From contig NZ_CP097329.1 of the NCBI RefSeq assembly GCF_030323025.1, forward strand, positions 1,643,001-1,707,000: 64,000 bases of DNA, written 5' to 3'. The notes beneath the pieces are model-generated. The model was given only the letters and a program-made list of their open reading frames with translations. It did no database searches and was not told the DNA's origin. Made by a program: the position numbers and the translations under genes. Origin of the DNA: Pseudanabaena mucicola str. Chao 1806. GTDB lineage: Bacteria; Cyanobacteriota; Cyanobacteriia; Pseudanabaenales; Pseudanabaenaceae. How positions within the stretch are numbered: the first letter of the stretch is position 1; the number at the start of each line of letters is the position of its first letter. Below, piece by piece: positions 23,971 through 33,477 of the stretch.

Positions 23971-24095
23971 ATGACTCAAAAGCATTCAAGTACCGATTCT
24001 ATCTGAACCGTAAGAAAAATGTGAATGCTGCTAAAAATATTCTTGCCGCAGGGTTTGCGGTGAATGTCTGTGGAGCGACTGTAAGCACTGAATAG
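23971..24095 (+). pseudogene. Internally deleted tnpB (IS605-group) remnant
   Basis: The frame reads 'AFKYRFYLNRKKNVNAAKNI' then 'LAAGFAVNVCGATVSTE'. The first ten residues are the start of an IS605-group TnpB (F-K-Y-R-F-Y-L-N/T) and the rest is its very end (N-A-A-K-N-I-L-A-A-G, then C-G-A). More than 300 internal codons are gone. Downstream, CCCCGTCGCTTCAGTATGGG at 24155-24174 looks like the right-end hairpin of such an element. 23827-23970 and 24180-24320 hold no gene. Confidence 0.7.
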
Positions 24096-24320
24096 AGTAA
24101 GTCCGTTCAAGCTGTTGCTATGAAGCAGAAACCTATGTTGCGAGTCTTTGGTTTCCCCGTCGCTTCAGTATGGGGTGGATATCAATTGGAGTTAGACAAA
24201 ATGAAAAATAAAGACTCTAATTAAGATTAATTTGGGGTTTTTAAATGAATATGTACTTGTGAGTATGCAATTAATGCAGACGGTGGTTAACATAGAGACT
24301 CGAGAGGAAACAGGTTTAGG

Positions 24321-25235
24321 ATGATCAGATCGTTAATTTTCAATAGCAGTTCATTACTGGCGATCGCAGCCAATTGTTTACTGATAGCTGGATATGTTCT
24401 CGGTGATCTTGCCTTAACAAGCTCCGTGTCAATCGCAGAGACAATAGCCCAAGCCAATTTGACTACCAATAACTGCTCACAACTGACCAATCGGCGCTAT
24501 GTGACTATCATTAATCGTTCTGCTAATTTATTATCGCAACTACCCAGATATTTAGTACTAGCGGCTATTCCTTGCAACTATCTCAATGGTTCAATGACCT
24601 TTTTTGGTGGGTTCGATAATGTCAAAACCTCAGCATTTCGAGCTAATCAACTTCGCGAAAAAGGACTTGATGCCGTCGTTTATTCCTTTAATACTAAAGT
24701 CAGTGATATTCCGAGCAACCTACAAGCCGCCGCAGTTTTAGTAGAACTGAATAATGCTCCCAACGTGGTCATACAACAGGTGCAATCAATTACTGGCAAG
24801 ACTGCAGTTTTAGCAACTTTCAACAATCGCTCTGTGATTGTTAATGCGCCGCTATCGAGTATCCCAGCCGCTAATGAGATCGCATCATTACTTCGCAATC
24901 GGGGATATGCAGCTCAGGTTATTAGTGCAGATATTATCACCTCACCAACTGCGGCTCCCATTAATGATACTTCTACACTTTCATTACCAATTAGCACTTC
25001 CACAGCCCTCAATAACAACTTAAGTTCTACACGTACTGTTTATCGTGTCCTCGTTCCTAATATTAATGCCAATACCTTGCAACAAATTCGAGCCTCTGCT
25101 CCCGATGCCTTCGTGACGATTTTTCGAGGTCAATCCTATATTCAGGTAAGTACATATACCAATCGTGACAATGCTCACCGTGAGCGTGATCGCCTCAATG
25201 CTATTTATCAAGGTACGATTTTGCTACGAGATTAA
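24321..25235 (+). CDS. Secreted SPOR-like repeat protein
   Basis: A 304-residue protein with an N-terminal signal peptide (hydrophobic 10-33, cleavage possible near 'ETIAQA', about 45). Two similar regions follow ('YLVLAAIPCNYLNGSMTFFG', 'RANQLREKGLDAVVY', and 'YRVLVPNINANTLQQIRASA', 'SYIQVSTYTNRDNAHRERDR'). The strand-helix pattern with G/Y-x-Q/V-x-V and 'A-x-x-x-x-x-L' resembles SPOR domains, which bind denuded peptidoglycan. The likely site is the periplasm. Exact domain limits need a profile search. Confidence 0.6.
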   Translation: MIRSLIFNSSSLLAIAANCLLIAGYVLGDLALTSSVSIAETIAQANLTTNNCSQLTNRRYVTIINRSANLLSQLPRYLVLAAIPCNYLNGSMTFFGGFDNVKTSAFRANQLREKGLDAVVYSFNTKVSDIPSNLQAAAVLVELNNAPNVVIQQVQSITGKTAVLATFNNRSVIVNAPLSSIPAANEIASLLRNRGYAAQVISADIITSPTAAPINDTSTLSLPISTSTALNNNLSSTRTVYRVLVPNINANTLQQIRASAPDAFVTIFRGQSYIQVSTYTNRDNAHRERDRLNAIYQGTILLRD

Positions 25236-25305
25236 AGAAATCAATTTTGGGACTCTGCTGTATTAAAAACTCAAAATCATTATTAACAATCTATAAAATA
25301 AATTT

Positions 25306-26067
25306 ATGGGATTTCGTTCTCTATCCTTAGCCAATCCAATCAACCCAGAGTTGCCAACCTACACAGTACGGATCAGCGATCGCGCAAAATGTGTCCGCAT
25401 TGCCCTGTCAGTTGACAAGGGACTAGAGGTGGTGATTCCTAAAAATTACGATTACTTAAAAATCCCAGAAATCATTCATCAAAAGCGTGATTGGATTCTT
25501 CACAATCAACGCAAACTTGATGAGCGTGAAGCATTTTTGCAATCCCAATCCCCCCATAAGTTGCCCGACTTGATTAAGTTGCGATCAATAAGTGAGGAAT
25601 GGCAAATTATCTATAACCAAACAGTTACTAAATTCGACTCGATCACAATAAGCGAACAAAAGGAAAAGTTTCAGCTAATTATCAGTGGCAACATCGCCGA
25701 CACCAAAGCCTGTAAAACCCTGCTTAAGCAATGGCTGATGCGAAAAGCGGAAAAGCATCTGTTTAGTTGGTTACGCCGAGTTAGTATTCAAACTAACCTG
25801 CCTTATCGTACTACCACAATTCGGGGGCAAAAAACTCTGTGGGGTAGTTGTTCCAGAGATCGCAATATTAGCCTCAACTACAAGCTTTTATTTCTAGAAA
25901 CTCAGGTAGTGGAATATGTCCTCCTCCATGAGCTATGCCACACCATCCATATGAACCATTCCACCCAGTTTTGGAATTTAGTGGGTAAGTTTGAGCCAAA
26001 TTACAAAACTTTAGACACATCCCTCAATCAAGCATGGCAAATAATTCCTGCATGGTTGGGTTTGTAG
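25306..26067 (+). CDS. YgjP-family (DUF45) zinc metallopeptidase-like protein
   Basis: A 253-residue protein. The C-terminal domain holds 'VVEYVLLHELCHTIHMNHST' (H-E-x-x-H ... H, zinc site, about 205-218) and upstream 'RGQKTLWGSCSRDRNISLNY', the W-G-S-C motif that defines YgjP/DUF45 (M48-related) proteins. The N-terminal part matches the family ('YTVRISDRAKCVRIALSVD'). Family members are cytosolic; a protease or UTP-pyrophosphatase activity has been suggested for relatives. Single gene. Confidence 0.85.
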   Translation: MGFRSLSLANPINPELPTYTVRISDRAKCVRIALSVDKGLEVVIPKNYDYLKIPEIIHQKRDWILHNQRKLDEREAFLQSQSPHKLPDLIKLRSISEEWQIIYNQTVTKFDSITISEQKEKFQLIISGNIADTKACKTLLKQWLMRKAEKHLFSWLRRVSIQTNLPYRTTTIRGQKTLWGSCSRDRNISLNYKLLFLETQVVEYVLLHELCHTIHMNHSTQFWNLVGKFEPNYKTLDTSLNQAWQIIPAWLGL

Positions 26068-26334
26068 TTTCTAGAAGCTGATGCTACTTACTATACGGAC
26101 AACACAACTCCCTAGAAAATACAAAATCATCCTTAAGGGAGATTTTCTACATATTTTTGCTGCTTTTAGATAGATGAAGAAGGCTTGTAACTGTTCTGCC
26201 ATAAGCAGATCAGTGTTTTCTCCTAAACTAGATGTAAGCAAGCTCACAATGGACAAGTGTATCAGAGTCTATGGAGATTTTAGGGTTAAGCACTATACTG
26301 ACATCTTGCAACTAACAAATTGAAGGTCGCATTT

Positions 26335-28089
26335 ATGACTGAAAGAAAACCGAATTTACTGCCAGTTATTGGCGGTGCTGCTGTAGTAGTTGCTGGTGGT
26401 GTAGGAGCTTACTTTTTCTTCAATAAGCCAGCTATTTTGCCTACTAGCAATCCTGCTGCAGGGACACTCAGCATTGTCCCCAAACAGACCCTATTAGCAA
26501 TGTCTATCTCTACTGATGGTGCAGCCCTTTCTCAAATAGAGCAATTTTTGTCTCCAGAAACCAAAAAACTCTACGATACTGAACTGGAAAAATTTAGAAA
26601 GAATCTTTCCTCAAACGATTTTGACTATGATAAAGACGTAAAGCCTTGGATTGGCAAAAGTGTAACGATCGCTTTTTTGCCATCGGGCAAAAAAGCTAGC
26701 CTATTACCTAGCAAATCAACTTCTGCAATCCAACCTCGCTATGTCCCCATGAGCAATACGGGGTCAATTCAGTTTGTACAGAGCAAGGATAAAGATCAAG
26801 CTGAGCCTGCATCTGAAGTTCCGAATTTGCTCTTAGTAATTGAGGTGAAAGACAAGACTGGAGCTGAGAAATTTTTGGCAGACAAGGTTAAAACCAAAGC
26901 GGGTGGGAAAGAAAAGCAATCTGATTACAAGGGTGTAAAAATCACACAATTTGGAGAAGGCTCTAATGCTAGTGCTATTGCCACAGTAGGCGATTACTTG
27001 ATTGTTGCGCCTCGTGAACAAATCACCCAAAAGGCGATCGATACCTTTAAAGGCGAAGCTTCTATTGCAAGTGCGGCAAGTGCTGATGATCTCAAGCTCA
27101 AAAATACTGTCGCTCAAATTTATATTCCCAACTTCGGCGAATCAATCGTTGAGCTAGCAGCATTAAATCCCAAAGCCGAAACTATTCCTCCCGAATCTTT
27201 GGAACAGTTGAAGAAGATTAAATCCGTCAACTTGGGTTTTGGCATTGATGACGCAGGTATTCGCTTTAAAGCACTCGGCAAATTTGATGCATCCGCATTT
27301 GCTGCGCTCAAGAACTCTCCTAACAAGATTATCAGTCAAATTCCTTCCCAAACATTTGCAGTAATTTCTGGATTTAATATCAAGAATTCATGGGAGGAAT
27401 TTACCAAGTCAGCCGAGAAGAATCCTGAAATCAAGAAAAGTCTTGATGAAGCCCGATCACAACTGAAGTCTTCTCCCTTGGCTCTTGATCTAGACAAAGA
27501 TATTTTTGGATGGATGGATGGCGAATATGCGTTTGCATCAGTATCTGGTAAGCCCGAGGGCATTCTTGCTCAAACTCAAGGGTTAGCCCCTGTTCTGCTA
27601 CTCCAAACCAGTAATCGTTCTGCTGGTGAATCATTGCTTACTAAATTGGATGATTTTATTTCCAAGAATGGCGGCAAGGTGAGCAAAAAAAATGTTGGTG
27701 ATGTTTCTGTCACTGAATGGTCTGTTCCTGGTGCGCCAGGAGAAATCATCTCTCATGGTTGGAGTCAAAAAGATACTGTCTTTATCACAGCTTCGCCAAT
27801 CGTGTCTCTCTTTGTACCGAAGCCTGAAAGTGCATTAGATGCTGATGCTACTTTCAAATCTGTAGTTAGTACCCTACCTTCAAATAACGTTGGCTATTTC
27901 TATATTGATGCTGATAGAACTTGGGGTATTATTCAAAGTTTCTTGCCTCCTGCGGAGAAGGAAAAGATTCCTTCTGAGGTGAAGGCTTTGATTACTTCTG
28001 TACGTGGTTTAGCTGTAACAGCCGCTTATACTAATCAAGATACTGCTGAATTTGAGGCTATTCTCGCACTTAAAAAGGGTGGTCAATAG
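26335..28089 (+). CDS. DUF3352 membrane-anchored protein
   Basis: A 584-residue protein from ATG 26335 (an in-frame TTG lies 15 bp upstream). One N-terminal membrane segment ('LLPVIGGAAVVVAGGVGAYF', about 6-25) is followed by a large lysine-rich soluble domain with alternating helices and strands ('LLVIEVKDKTGAEKFLADKV', 'TVGDYLIVAPREQITQKAID'), typical of cyanobacterial DUF3352 proteins, which are anchored and periplasmic or lumenal. Function unknown. The original terminator appears to be split by a MITE (see 28107). Confidence 0.8.
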   Translation: MTERKPNLLPVIGGAAVVVAGGVGAYFFFNKPAILPTSNPAAGTLSIVPKQTLLAMSISTDGAALSQIEQFLSPETKKLYDTELEKFRKNLSSNDFDYDKDVKPWIGKSVTIAFLPSGKKASLLPSKSTSAIQPRYVPMSNTGSIQFVQSKDKDQAEPASEVPNLLLVIEVKDKTGAEKFLADKVKTKAGGKEKQSDYKGVKITQFGEGSNASAIATVGDYLIVAPREQITQKAIDTFKGEASIASAASADDLKLKNTVAQIYIPNFGESIVELAALNPKAETIPPESLEQLKKIKSVNLGFGIDDAGIRFKALGKFDASAFAALKNSPNKIISQIPSQTFAVISGFNIKNSWEEFTKSAEKNPEIKKSLDEARSQLKSSPLALDLDKDIFGWMDGEYAFASVSGKPEGILAQTQGLAPVLLLQTSNRSAGESLLTKLDDFISKNGGKVSKKNVGDVSVTEWSVPGAPGEIISHGWSQKDTVFITASPIVSLFVPKPESALDADATFKSVVSTLPSNNVGYFYIDADRTWGIIQSFLPPAEKEKIPSEVKALITSVRGLAVTAAYTNQDTAEFEAILALKKGGQ

Positions 28090-28106
28090 AACGGTCAAGA
28101 TAACTA

Positions 28107-28310
28107 AAAACTTGATTAGGCAGATCTTGCTACCTAACGCGAGTTCGGGATAATTTGAAACAGGCTTTGAGAGAGGGTTTGCTACGCAAACCCTCTCTCA
28201 AAGCCCAAAAGTAAAAGCCTTGCTTAGCAAGGCTTTTACTTTTGGGCTTTTAAGACTTTCCAGCTTAACCTGAACTTACGTTACGTAAGTTCTTTCTAAT
28301 CAAGTTTTTA
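28107..28310 (+). terminator. Stem-loop split by a MITE, 3' of the DUF3352 gene
   Basis: AAAAACTTGATTAG (28107-28120) and CTAATCAAGTTTTT (28297-28310) are perfect 14-base inverted arms ending in T-runs, as in a bidirectional terminator. They are now 176 bp apart because the palindromic element at 28135-28283 lies between them. That element itself forms long hairpins and may terminate instead. Confidence 0.6.
28135..28283 (+). repeat. MITE-like palindromic repeat, family A copy 1
   Basis: 149 bp with imperfect inverted ends TAACGCGAGTTCGGGATAA and TTAACCTGAACTTACGTTA (15 of 19 match). Inside are two perfect hairpins: GCTTTGAGAGAGGGTTTGC... and AGTAAAAGCCTTGC with their complements. A second copy in inverse orientation lies at 63835-63985, with the same two hairpins. 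No coding frame. Confidence 0.8.
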
Positions 28311-28360
28311 ATTATCTAAATGGTAGATGTTTCCAAATATTGTTATGAATTTTAACATAT

Positions 28361-28394
28361 AAAAAAGTGTGGCTCAGACAAGCCACACTTTTTT
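28361..28394. terminator. Terminator of ftsH (bidirectional)
   Basis: AAAAAAGTGTGGCT and AGCCACACTTTTTT, perfect 14-bp arms around CAGACA, 16 bp beyond the ftsH stop. T-run on the minus strand reading. Confidence 0.9.
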
Positions 28395-28410
28395 ATATGG
28401 TTATAGTTTT

Positions 28411-30327
28411 TTAGAGAGCAGCAGCTAACTTTAACTCATTAGTTTCCAAGATTTGTTGAAGCTCTTCGGCATCAACGGTTTCCCGCTCAACGAGATCCTT
28501 GGCAATCTTATCGAGAACATGACGGTTATCAACGAGCAGTTGCTTAGCACGACGGTAAGCATCAGCTACGAGAATACCAACCTCCTCATCAATGGTTGCG
28601 GCAGTTTCTTCCGAGAAGTCACGCTCGGCGGCGATATCACGACCGAGGAACATATTGCCACTGGAACGACCTAGGGCAACAGGTCCAAGCTTTTCACTCA
28701 TGCCGAAACGCATTACCATTTGACGAGCTATCGCCGCGACTTGTTGGAGATCACTAGATGCACCTGTAGTTACTTCTTCTTCACCAAAGACAATTTCTTC
28801 AGCGATGCGACCACCTAGGGCAACTGCCATTTGGTTTTGCAAGTAAGCACGACTTTGCATTCTTTCTTCGGTAGGCAAGAACCATGTTAAACCTCCAGCA
28901 CGACCGCGAGGAATGATCGTGACTTTTTGGATGGCATCATAATCGGGCATTAATGCTCCAACGAGAGCATGACCTGCTTCATGATAGGCAACTAATTCTT
29001 TGCGCTTTTCGCTCATGACGCGATCTTTCTTTTCGGGACCAACCAAGACGCGATCAACTGCATCATTGATTTCGTCCATCGAGATTTCGGTCAAATTACG
29101 ACGTGCAGCGAGAATAGCAGCTTCATTTAATAGATTAGACAAATCAGCACCTGTAAATCCAGGGGTACGACGGGCAATCTTTTCCAAATCAACATCTTTA
29201 GATAAAGTTTTGCCGCGTGCATGAACTCCGAGAATTTCCAGACGACCTGCGAAGTCAGGTCGATCAACAACAACTTGGCGATCGAAACGTCCAGGACGGA
29301 GTAACGCTGCATCCAATACATCAGGACGGTTTGTTGCTGCAACAATGATGATGCCTGTATTACCTTCAAAGCCATCCATTTCGGTAAGTAATTGGTTGAG
29401 GGTCTGTTCGCGCTCATCGTTACCACCGCCGAGCCCAGCACCACGCTGACGACCGACTGCATCAATTTCATCGATAAACACGATACAAGGTGCATTTGAC
29501 TTAGCCTGCTCGAACAGGTCACGCACACGGGATGCACCGACACCAACGAACATTTCTACGAATTCTGAACCAGAAATACTGAAGAAAGGTACGCCAGCTT
29601 CACCAGCAACGGCACGAGCTAGTAGAGTTTTTCCAGTCCCAGGAGGTCCAACGAGGAGTACACCTTTAGGAATCTTTGCACCTACAGCCGTAAAACGATC
29701 AGGATTTTTGAGGAAGTCTACAACTTCGGTCAGTTCAAATTTAGCTTGCTCAATTCCTGCGACATCGGTGAAGGTAACTTGAGTTTGAGGCTCCATCTGG
29801 ACGCGAGCGCGGGACTTGCCAAAATTCATCGCTTGATTGCCAGGACCTGCTTGGGCGCGACGTAGTAGGAAAAATAAGCCGACTAAAAGCAAAATAGGCA
29901 AAATCAAGCTACTCAAGGTTTGAATCAATGCGCCATCATTACGACGAGGAGCTACATCTAATTCAACATTGTTTTCTCTGAGGGTTTTGATGAATTCAGG
30001 GTCGTTAGGCAAGTTGACGCGCACTTTGCGCTTACCTTCAGGACCTCCTGGTACAGTTGCTTCGGCAAAAGTCCGATCAGGACTGAGGGTAACTCTAGAG
30101 ACACCTGCGGGTTTCTTTCTGACTTCTTCTATCAGTTTGCTATAGCGCCATTCCCCTTGAGTGGCGGGCTGACTATCGAGCAGGGTTGTCCCTAAGGTAA
30201 TAACGACAATGCCAAGCAGTGCGTATAAACCAAAATTTTTCCACTTTTTATTATTATTGTCGTTTTTATTATTGCTTTTCACTACTACTGCTCCATCAAT
30301 AGAGGGGTTCTTAGTTGATTTTGCCAA
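28411..30327 (-). CDS. ftsH: ATP-dependent zinc metalloprotease FtsH
   Basis: A 638-residue membrane protease. N-terminal TM at about 34-50 and a second at about 133-152 enclose the lumenal or periplasmic domain. The AAA+ domain has Walker A G-P-P-G-T-G-K-T at about 224, Walker B '[20 protein letters not shown]' at about 281-300, and an SRH region ('[19 protein letters not shown]'). The protease site is H-E-A-G-H at about 445. Cyanobacterial FtsH hexamers degrade damaged photosystem proteins such as D1, but which paralogue this is cannot be told here. Full length. The Asn/Lys-rich region at residues 19-30 is normal in this group. Confidence 0.97.
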   Translation of the reverse strand: MAKSTKNPSIDGAVVVKSNNKNDNNNKKWKNFGLYALLGIVVITLGTTLLDSQPATQGEWRYSKLIEEVRKKPAGVSRVTLSPDRTFAEATVPGGPEGKRKVRVNLPNDPEFIKTLRENNVELDVAPRRNDGALIQTLSSLILPILLLVGLFFLLRRAQAGPGNQAMNFGKSRARVQMEPQTQVTFTDVAGIEQAKFELTEVVDFLKNPDRFTAVGAKIPKGVLLVGPPGTGKTLLARAVAGEAGVPFFSISGSEFVEMFVGVGASRVRDLFEQAKSNAPCIVFIDEIDAVGRQRGAGLGGGNDEREQTLNQLLTEMDGFEGNTGIIIVAATNRPDVLDAALLRPGRFDRQVVVDRPDFAGRLEILGVHARGKTLSKDVDLEKIARRTPGFTGADLSNLLNEAAILAARRNLTEISMDEINDAVDRVLVGPEKKDRVMSEKRKELVAYHEAGHALVGALMPDYDAIQKVTIIPRGRAGGLTWFLPTEERMQSRAYLQNQMAVALGGRIAEEIVFGEEEVTTGASSDLQQVAAIARQMVMRFGMSEKLGPVALGRSSGNMFLGRDIAAERDFSEETAATIDEEVGILVADAYRRAKQLLVDNRHVLDKIAKDLVERETVDAEELQQILETNELKLAAAL

Positions 30328-30504
30328 GAACAGATGATTTTATTAACCAATCTTAACGCAAGCAGTCTAGAATCTGTCTAAATGACTTCAGAATCCCTCT
30401 TTAGATCGATCGCATTGTCTACTGATAGGGCTAGCGATCCCCCTAAATGAAGCGTCATTAAAGCAAAACATAGTTAACTTTTTGAGATTGTGAACTGAAA
30501 AACC

Positions 30505-31263
30505 ATGAATGCAAATCAATGGCAATGGCGAGAAGGCGTATTAACCTGTGAATTATTGTCTGACTGGTCCCATGGTTTTTTTACGCGATCGCACGCTCCT
30601 AAATTACCTGCTGATCTCCATCATCACCTTGCTGGATCAGGCAAAGCCTATCGCGCTAAGCAGGTGCATGGTAATCGTTTAATTCATGCTAATGAAATTG
30701 AAACTATTCCCGATGCTGTTTTACCTGAAGCCGATGGGGTATGGTTAACTCGCGATCGCCACAGTACTAATTGCCATCGCTCTGTATGGGTATGTACGGC
30801 TGATTGCGTACCAGTGCTGATTGGCGATCGCAAATTAGGATCGGTCGCTGCCGTTCATGCTGGCTGGCGTGGCACGGCTTCGGGAATTGTAATGAAAGCG
30901 ATCGCGATACTATGTGAGCAAGGCAGCGAATTAAAGAATTTACGGGTTGCTCTTGGACCTGCGATTTCTGGACAGGTGTATCAAGTGTCACAAGAGGTCG
31001 CCCAGCAGGTGACAGGGACGATTAATCAATTAGTGGGTGTCCACCCCGATGAGCATCCCGAACGAGTGAAGATCGATTTGCGCCAAGTGCAAGTACAACA
31101 ACTTAATGAATTGGGTATACCCTCAGAAAATGTAGCGATAGCACCTTACTGCACATTACAACATGAGGAAATTTTCTTTTCCTATCGTCGATATTCTCTG
31201 AATAATCCTAATTCCCAACCTAGAGCTCCACAAGTGCAATGGTCAGGGATTGTGATCGGTTAA
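30505..31263 (+). CDS. pgeF: YfiH/LACC1-type polyphenol oxidase-like purine nucleoside enzyme
   Basis: A 252-residue protein: 'KAYRAKQVHGNRLIHANEIE', 'EADGVWLTRD', 'VWVCTADCVPVLIGDRKLGS', 'VAAVHAGWRGTASGIVMKAI' and 'LGPAISGQVYQV'. The Q-V-H, C-x-D-C and H-A-G-W-R-G motifs supply the zinc and catalytic residues of YfiH-type enzymes, which act as purine nucleoside phosphorylase/adenosine deaminase. It is divergent from ftsH (177-bp gap) and convergent with the next gene (19 bp). Confidence 0.9.
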   Translation: MNANQWQWREGVLTCELLSDWSHGFFTRSHAPKLPADLHHHLAGSGKAYRAKQVHGNRLIHANEIETIPDAVLPEADGVWLTRDRHSTNCHRSVWVCTADCVPVLIGDRKLGSVAAVHAGWRGTASGIVMKAIAILCEQGSELKNLRVALGPAISGQVYQVSQEVAQQVTGTINQLVGVHPDEHPERVKIDLRQVQVQQLNELGIPSENVAIAPYCTLQHEEIFFSYRRYSLNNPNSQPRAPQVQWSGIVIG

Positions 31264-31282
31264 TATTTAAACAGTTTCTCTA

Positions 31283-33415
31283 TCATGGATCGTCAGATAA
31301 AGGCTTTGTATTTAGCATTGCTTCAAGATCAGCAAACTCATCTAATACAGAATTAAACTCGTGATTAGCATTACTGTCAAAGGTGATTTCTGCGGGTAGC
31401 TGTGTATTTTCAGTATTGGGCTTATTTGTTTTGTCAGCATTATTTAGTTCATCGACACTAGCTAAAAATTTATTTACGAGATACTCTTGCACTAAAAATT
31501 TAGGATCTTTATTTTCTGGATTTTTTTCAGATGTGGTTTTCTGTGAATCTTGTGTGATCACCTGTGTCTCAAGTGATGTTGAAAACTCAATCAATTCAGG
31601 GATAGCTGCCTCTAAAATCTCCTCAGAGATTAAGACTTCTTCAGCGATCTCGGTTGCTTGATCTGATACCGAGGAGATTTCAATAATATCCTCAACTTCT
31701 TGGTTTTCATTATCAACGTCTTCGCTAGAGTCACCTAAGTAGTCTTGGAGAATATTCTCTAAATAAGCATTGATGGTAACTAGCTCATCCAAGCTTTCGT
31801 CCAAATCTGAGGATTCATTTTCTGAATTTTTTACTCGTTCAATCGTGAAATCAGCTTGTATATCTGCTTCAGATGCTGAATCTTTAGCAACAACAGGTAC
31901 TACATCTATTGAAAGATCAGATTTCTCTGTTATCTCACTAATAGATGATTCTTCAAGAATTTCAGTCACATCGTTAGTATCTTCTTGAATATCCAACTTG
32001 ATATCAGGGATATCAGAGCTAGTATTAAAATTATCTTCTACAAGATCATGCAATTCAGATTTTGGTGCATTTTCAACAATATCTAAGAGCATCTCAGGTG
32101 CAGGATCGTTAAACTCTGCTTGTGCAGCCTCTTCAGGAGTAGGCTCTATAAAATCATCACTGTTCGTATCTTCAGATATTTCTAATTCAGACTCAGTAAC
32201 TACTTCATTAACATCTAAAGATTCAATAGCATCTGAAGTATCTTCGTCAATTTCTAGAGTTGCTTCTTCGGAGGATTCATTAACAATTGCTTCAGCTACT
32301 TCTTCGAGAGTGTCATCGTGAATATCTGCAACTACTTCAGAATCAACTTGTGTAGGTTCTTCAATCGTTACGACGAGATTTACTTCAGTTTCTGTAGTTA
32401 CTTCTACAAGATCATCGACTTCAAAATCTGAGTTATTTGATTCTTCCTGAATAGCGATCGCATCATCCTGCACATCTTCAGTTCCTAATTCCTCAGAAAT
32501 TTCTAGGATTAACTCAGGGGTAAATTCCTCTTGAATCTCTGCATCTAAGGAGATCTCAATTTCCTCAGAAACTACTTCTTCAGTAAAGTTATTAAAATCA
32601 AAATTTTTATCTACAGATTCAACGATTTCAACAACTTCTGAGTTTGATTCAGTTACAGTTTCTTCAACAATATCACTTATTTCCTCGTTCTGAGATTCTT
32701 CTACAACATCTTGAGTTTGTTCAGATGTTGATTCTTGAGGCGCATCTTTTTGCTCAATAGGTTCAGAAATTGGTGATTCTTCAAAAAATTTTAAAAGTTG
32801 AGGTGATTGCCAGCCGATATTAGTAAAGTTATTTTTGATTTTTTCAATTGCAAAAGGTTGTAAGCTTCTGATTTCTGACTCAGCTGTGAGCTTAATGCGT
32901 AGAGCCGAAACGCCTGATTGCAATAAAGCGTTACTTAATAAAAAGCAAATCTCAGCCCAGATAATCCCAAATAAACGTAATCCCGCAGGAAATGGCGCGA
33001 TCGCTTGAGCGAGAGGAGCAGCTATGTAGATCTTGCAAAAAAATGCACTCATTACAAAGGCAATGGCGATCGCTAACCAGCCTGTGACATACCAACCATT
33101 ACGTTGTTGCTTAACTAGAGTCAGTACACGACGTTCAACTTCATTCAACTTCTCGGATGGTTTTACTAAAAACCAAAGACTGAAAGGCGAAAAAGGTTGC
33201 TGCCACTGTAGCCACACAACTGCGGCAATCGCAGGAAATCCCAGCAAAAAAATCTCTAACCATGAGGGAAATACAGGATCACCCACTGCTAAGCCTGCCA
33301 TGCTTAGCACCAATAACCACGGCACACCAGCAAGAAAAGCAATATTTCCCCAAATAAATGGATGGTTACTGATGGAGTTATTGTCACTTAACGCAAAGGG
33401 ATTTGGTGAAGTCAT
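31283..33415 (-). CDS. Membrane protein with long acidic low-complexity tail
   Basis: A 710-residue protein. The N-terminal 200 residues carry four membrane segments ('FIWGNIAFLAGVPWLLVLSM', about 19-43; about 55-72; 'GWYVTGWLAIAIAFVMSAFF', about 107-127; and about 145-165). The remaining 500 or so residues are highly acidic (Glu, Asp, Ser, Val, Ile), with repeated 'E/D-x-x-E/D' stretches and few basic residues. Known in cyanobacteria as the 'low-complexity tail membrane protein' group. The tail is probably disordered and could bind cations or basic partners. Function unknown. Confidence 0.75.
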   Translation of the reverse strand: MTSPNPFALSDNNSISNHPFIWGNIAFLAGVPWLLVLSMAGLAVGDPVFPSWLEIFLLGFPAIAAVVWLQWQQPFSPFSLWFLVKPSEKLNEVERRVLTLVKQQRNGWYVTGWLAIAIAFVMSAFFCKIYIAAPLAQAIAPFPAGLRLFGIIWAEICFLLSNALLQSGVSALRIKLTAESEIRSLQPFAIEKIKNNFTNIGWQSPQLLKFFEESPISEPIEQKDAPQESTSEQTQDVVEESQNEEISDIVEETVTESNSEVVEIVESVDKNFDFNNFTEEVVSEEIEISLDAEIQEEFTPELILEISEELGTEDVQDDAIAIQEESNNSDFEVDDLVEVTTETEVNLVVTIEEPTQVDSEVVADIHDDTLEEVAEAIVNESSEEATLEIDEDTSDAIESLDVNEVVTESELEISEDTNSDDFIEPTPEEAAQAEFNDPAPEMLLDIVENAPKSELHDLVEDNFNTSSDIPDIKLDIQEDTNDVTEILEESSISEITEKSDLSIDVVPVVAKDSASEADIQADFTIERVKNSENESSDLDESLDELVTINAYLENILQDYLGDSSEDVDNENQEVEDIIEISSVSDQATEIAEEVLISEEILEAAIPELIEFSTSLETQVITQDSQKTTSEKNPENKDPKFLVQEYLVNKFLASVDELNNADKTNKPNTENTQLPAEITFDSNANHEFNSVLDEFADLEAMLNTKPLSDDP

Positions 33416-33477
33416 AGAATATTAATAAATAATTTATATTTTGTAAGCTTTTGCGATGAGTCTCCTGTACCTTGTTT

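Noticed and set aside
26071..26256. Minus-strand 61-residue frame between the YgjP and DUF3352 genes
   Set aside because: No recognisable motif, no ribosome site, short gap with weak coding character.
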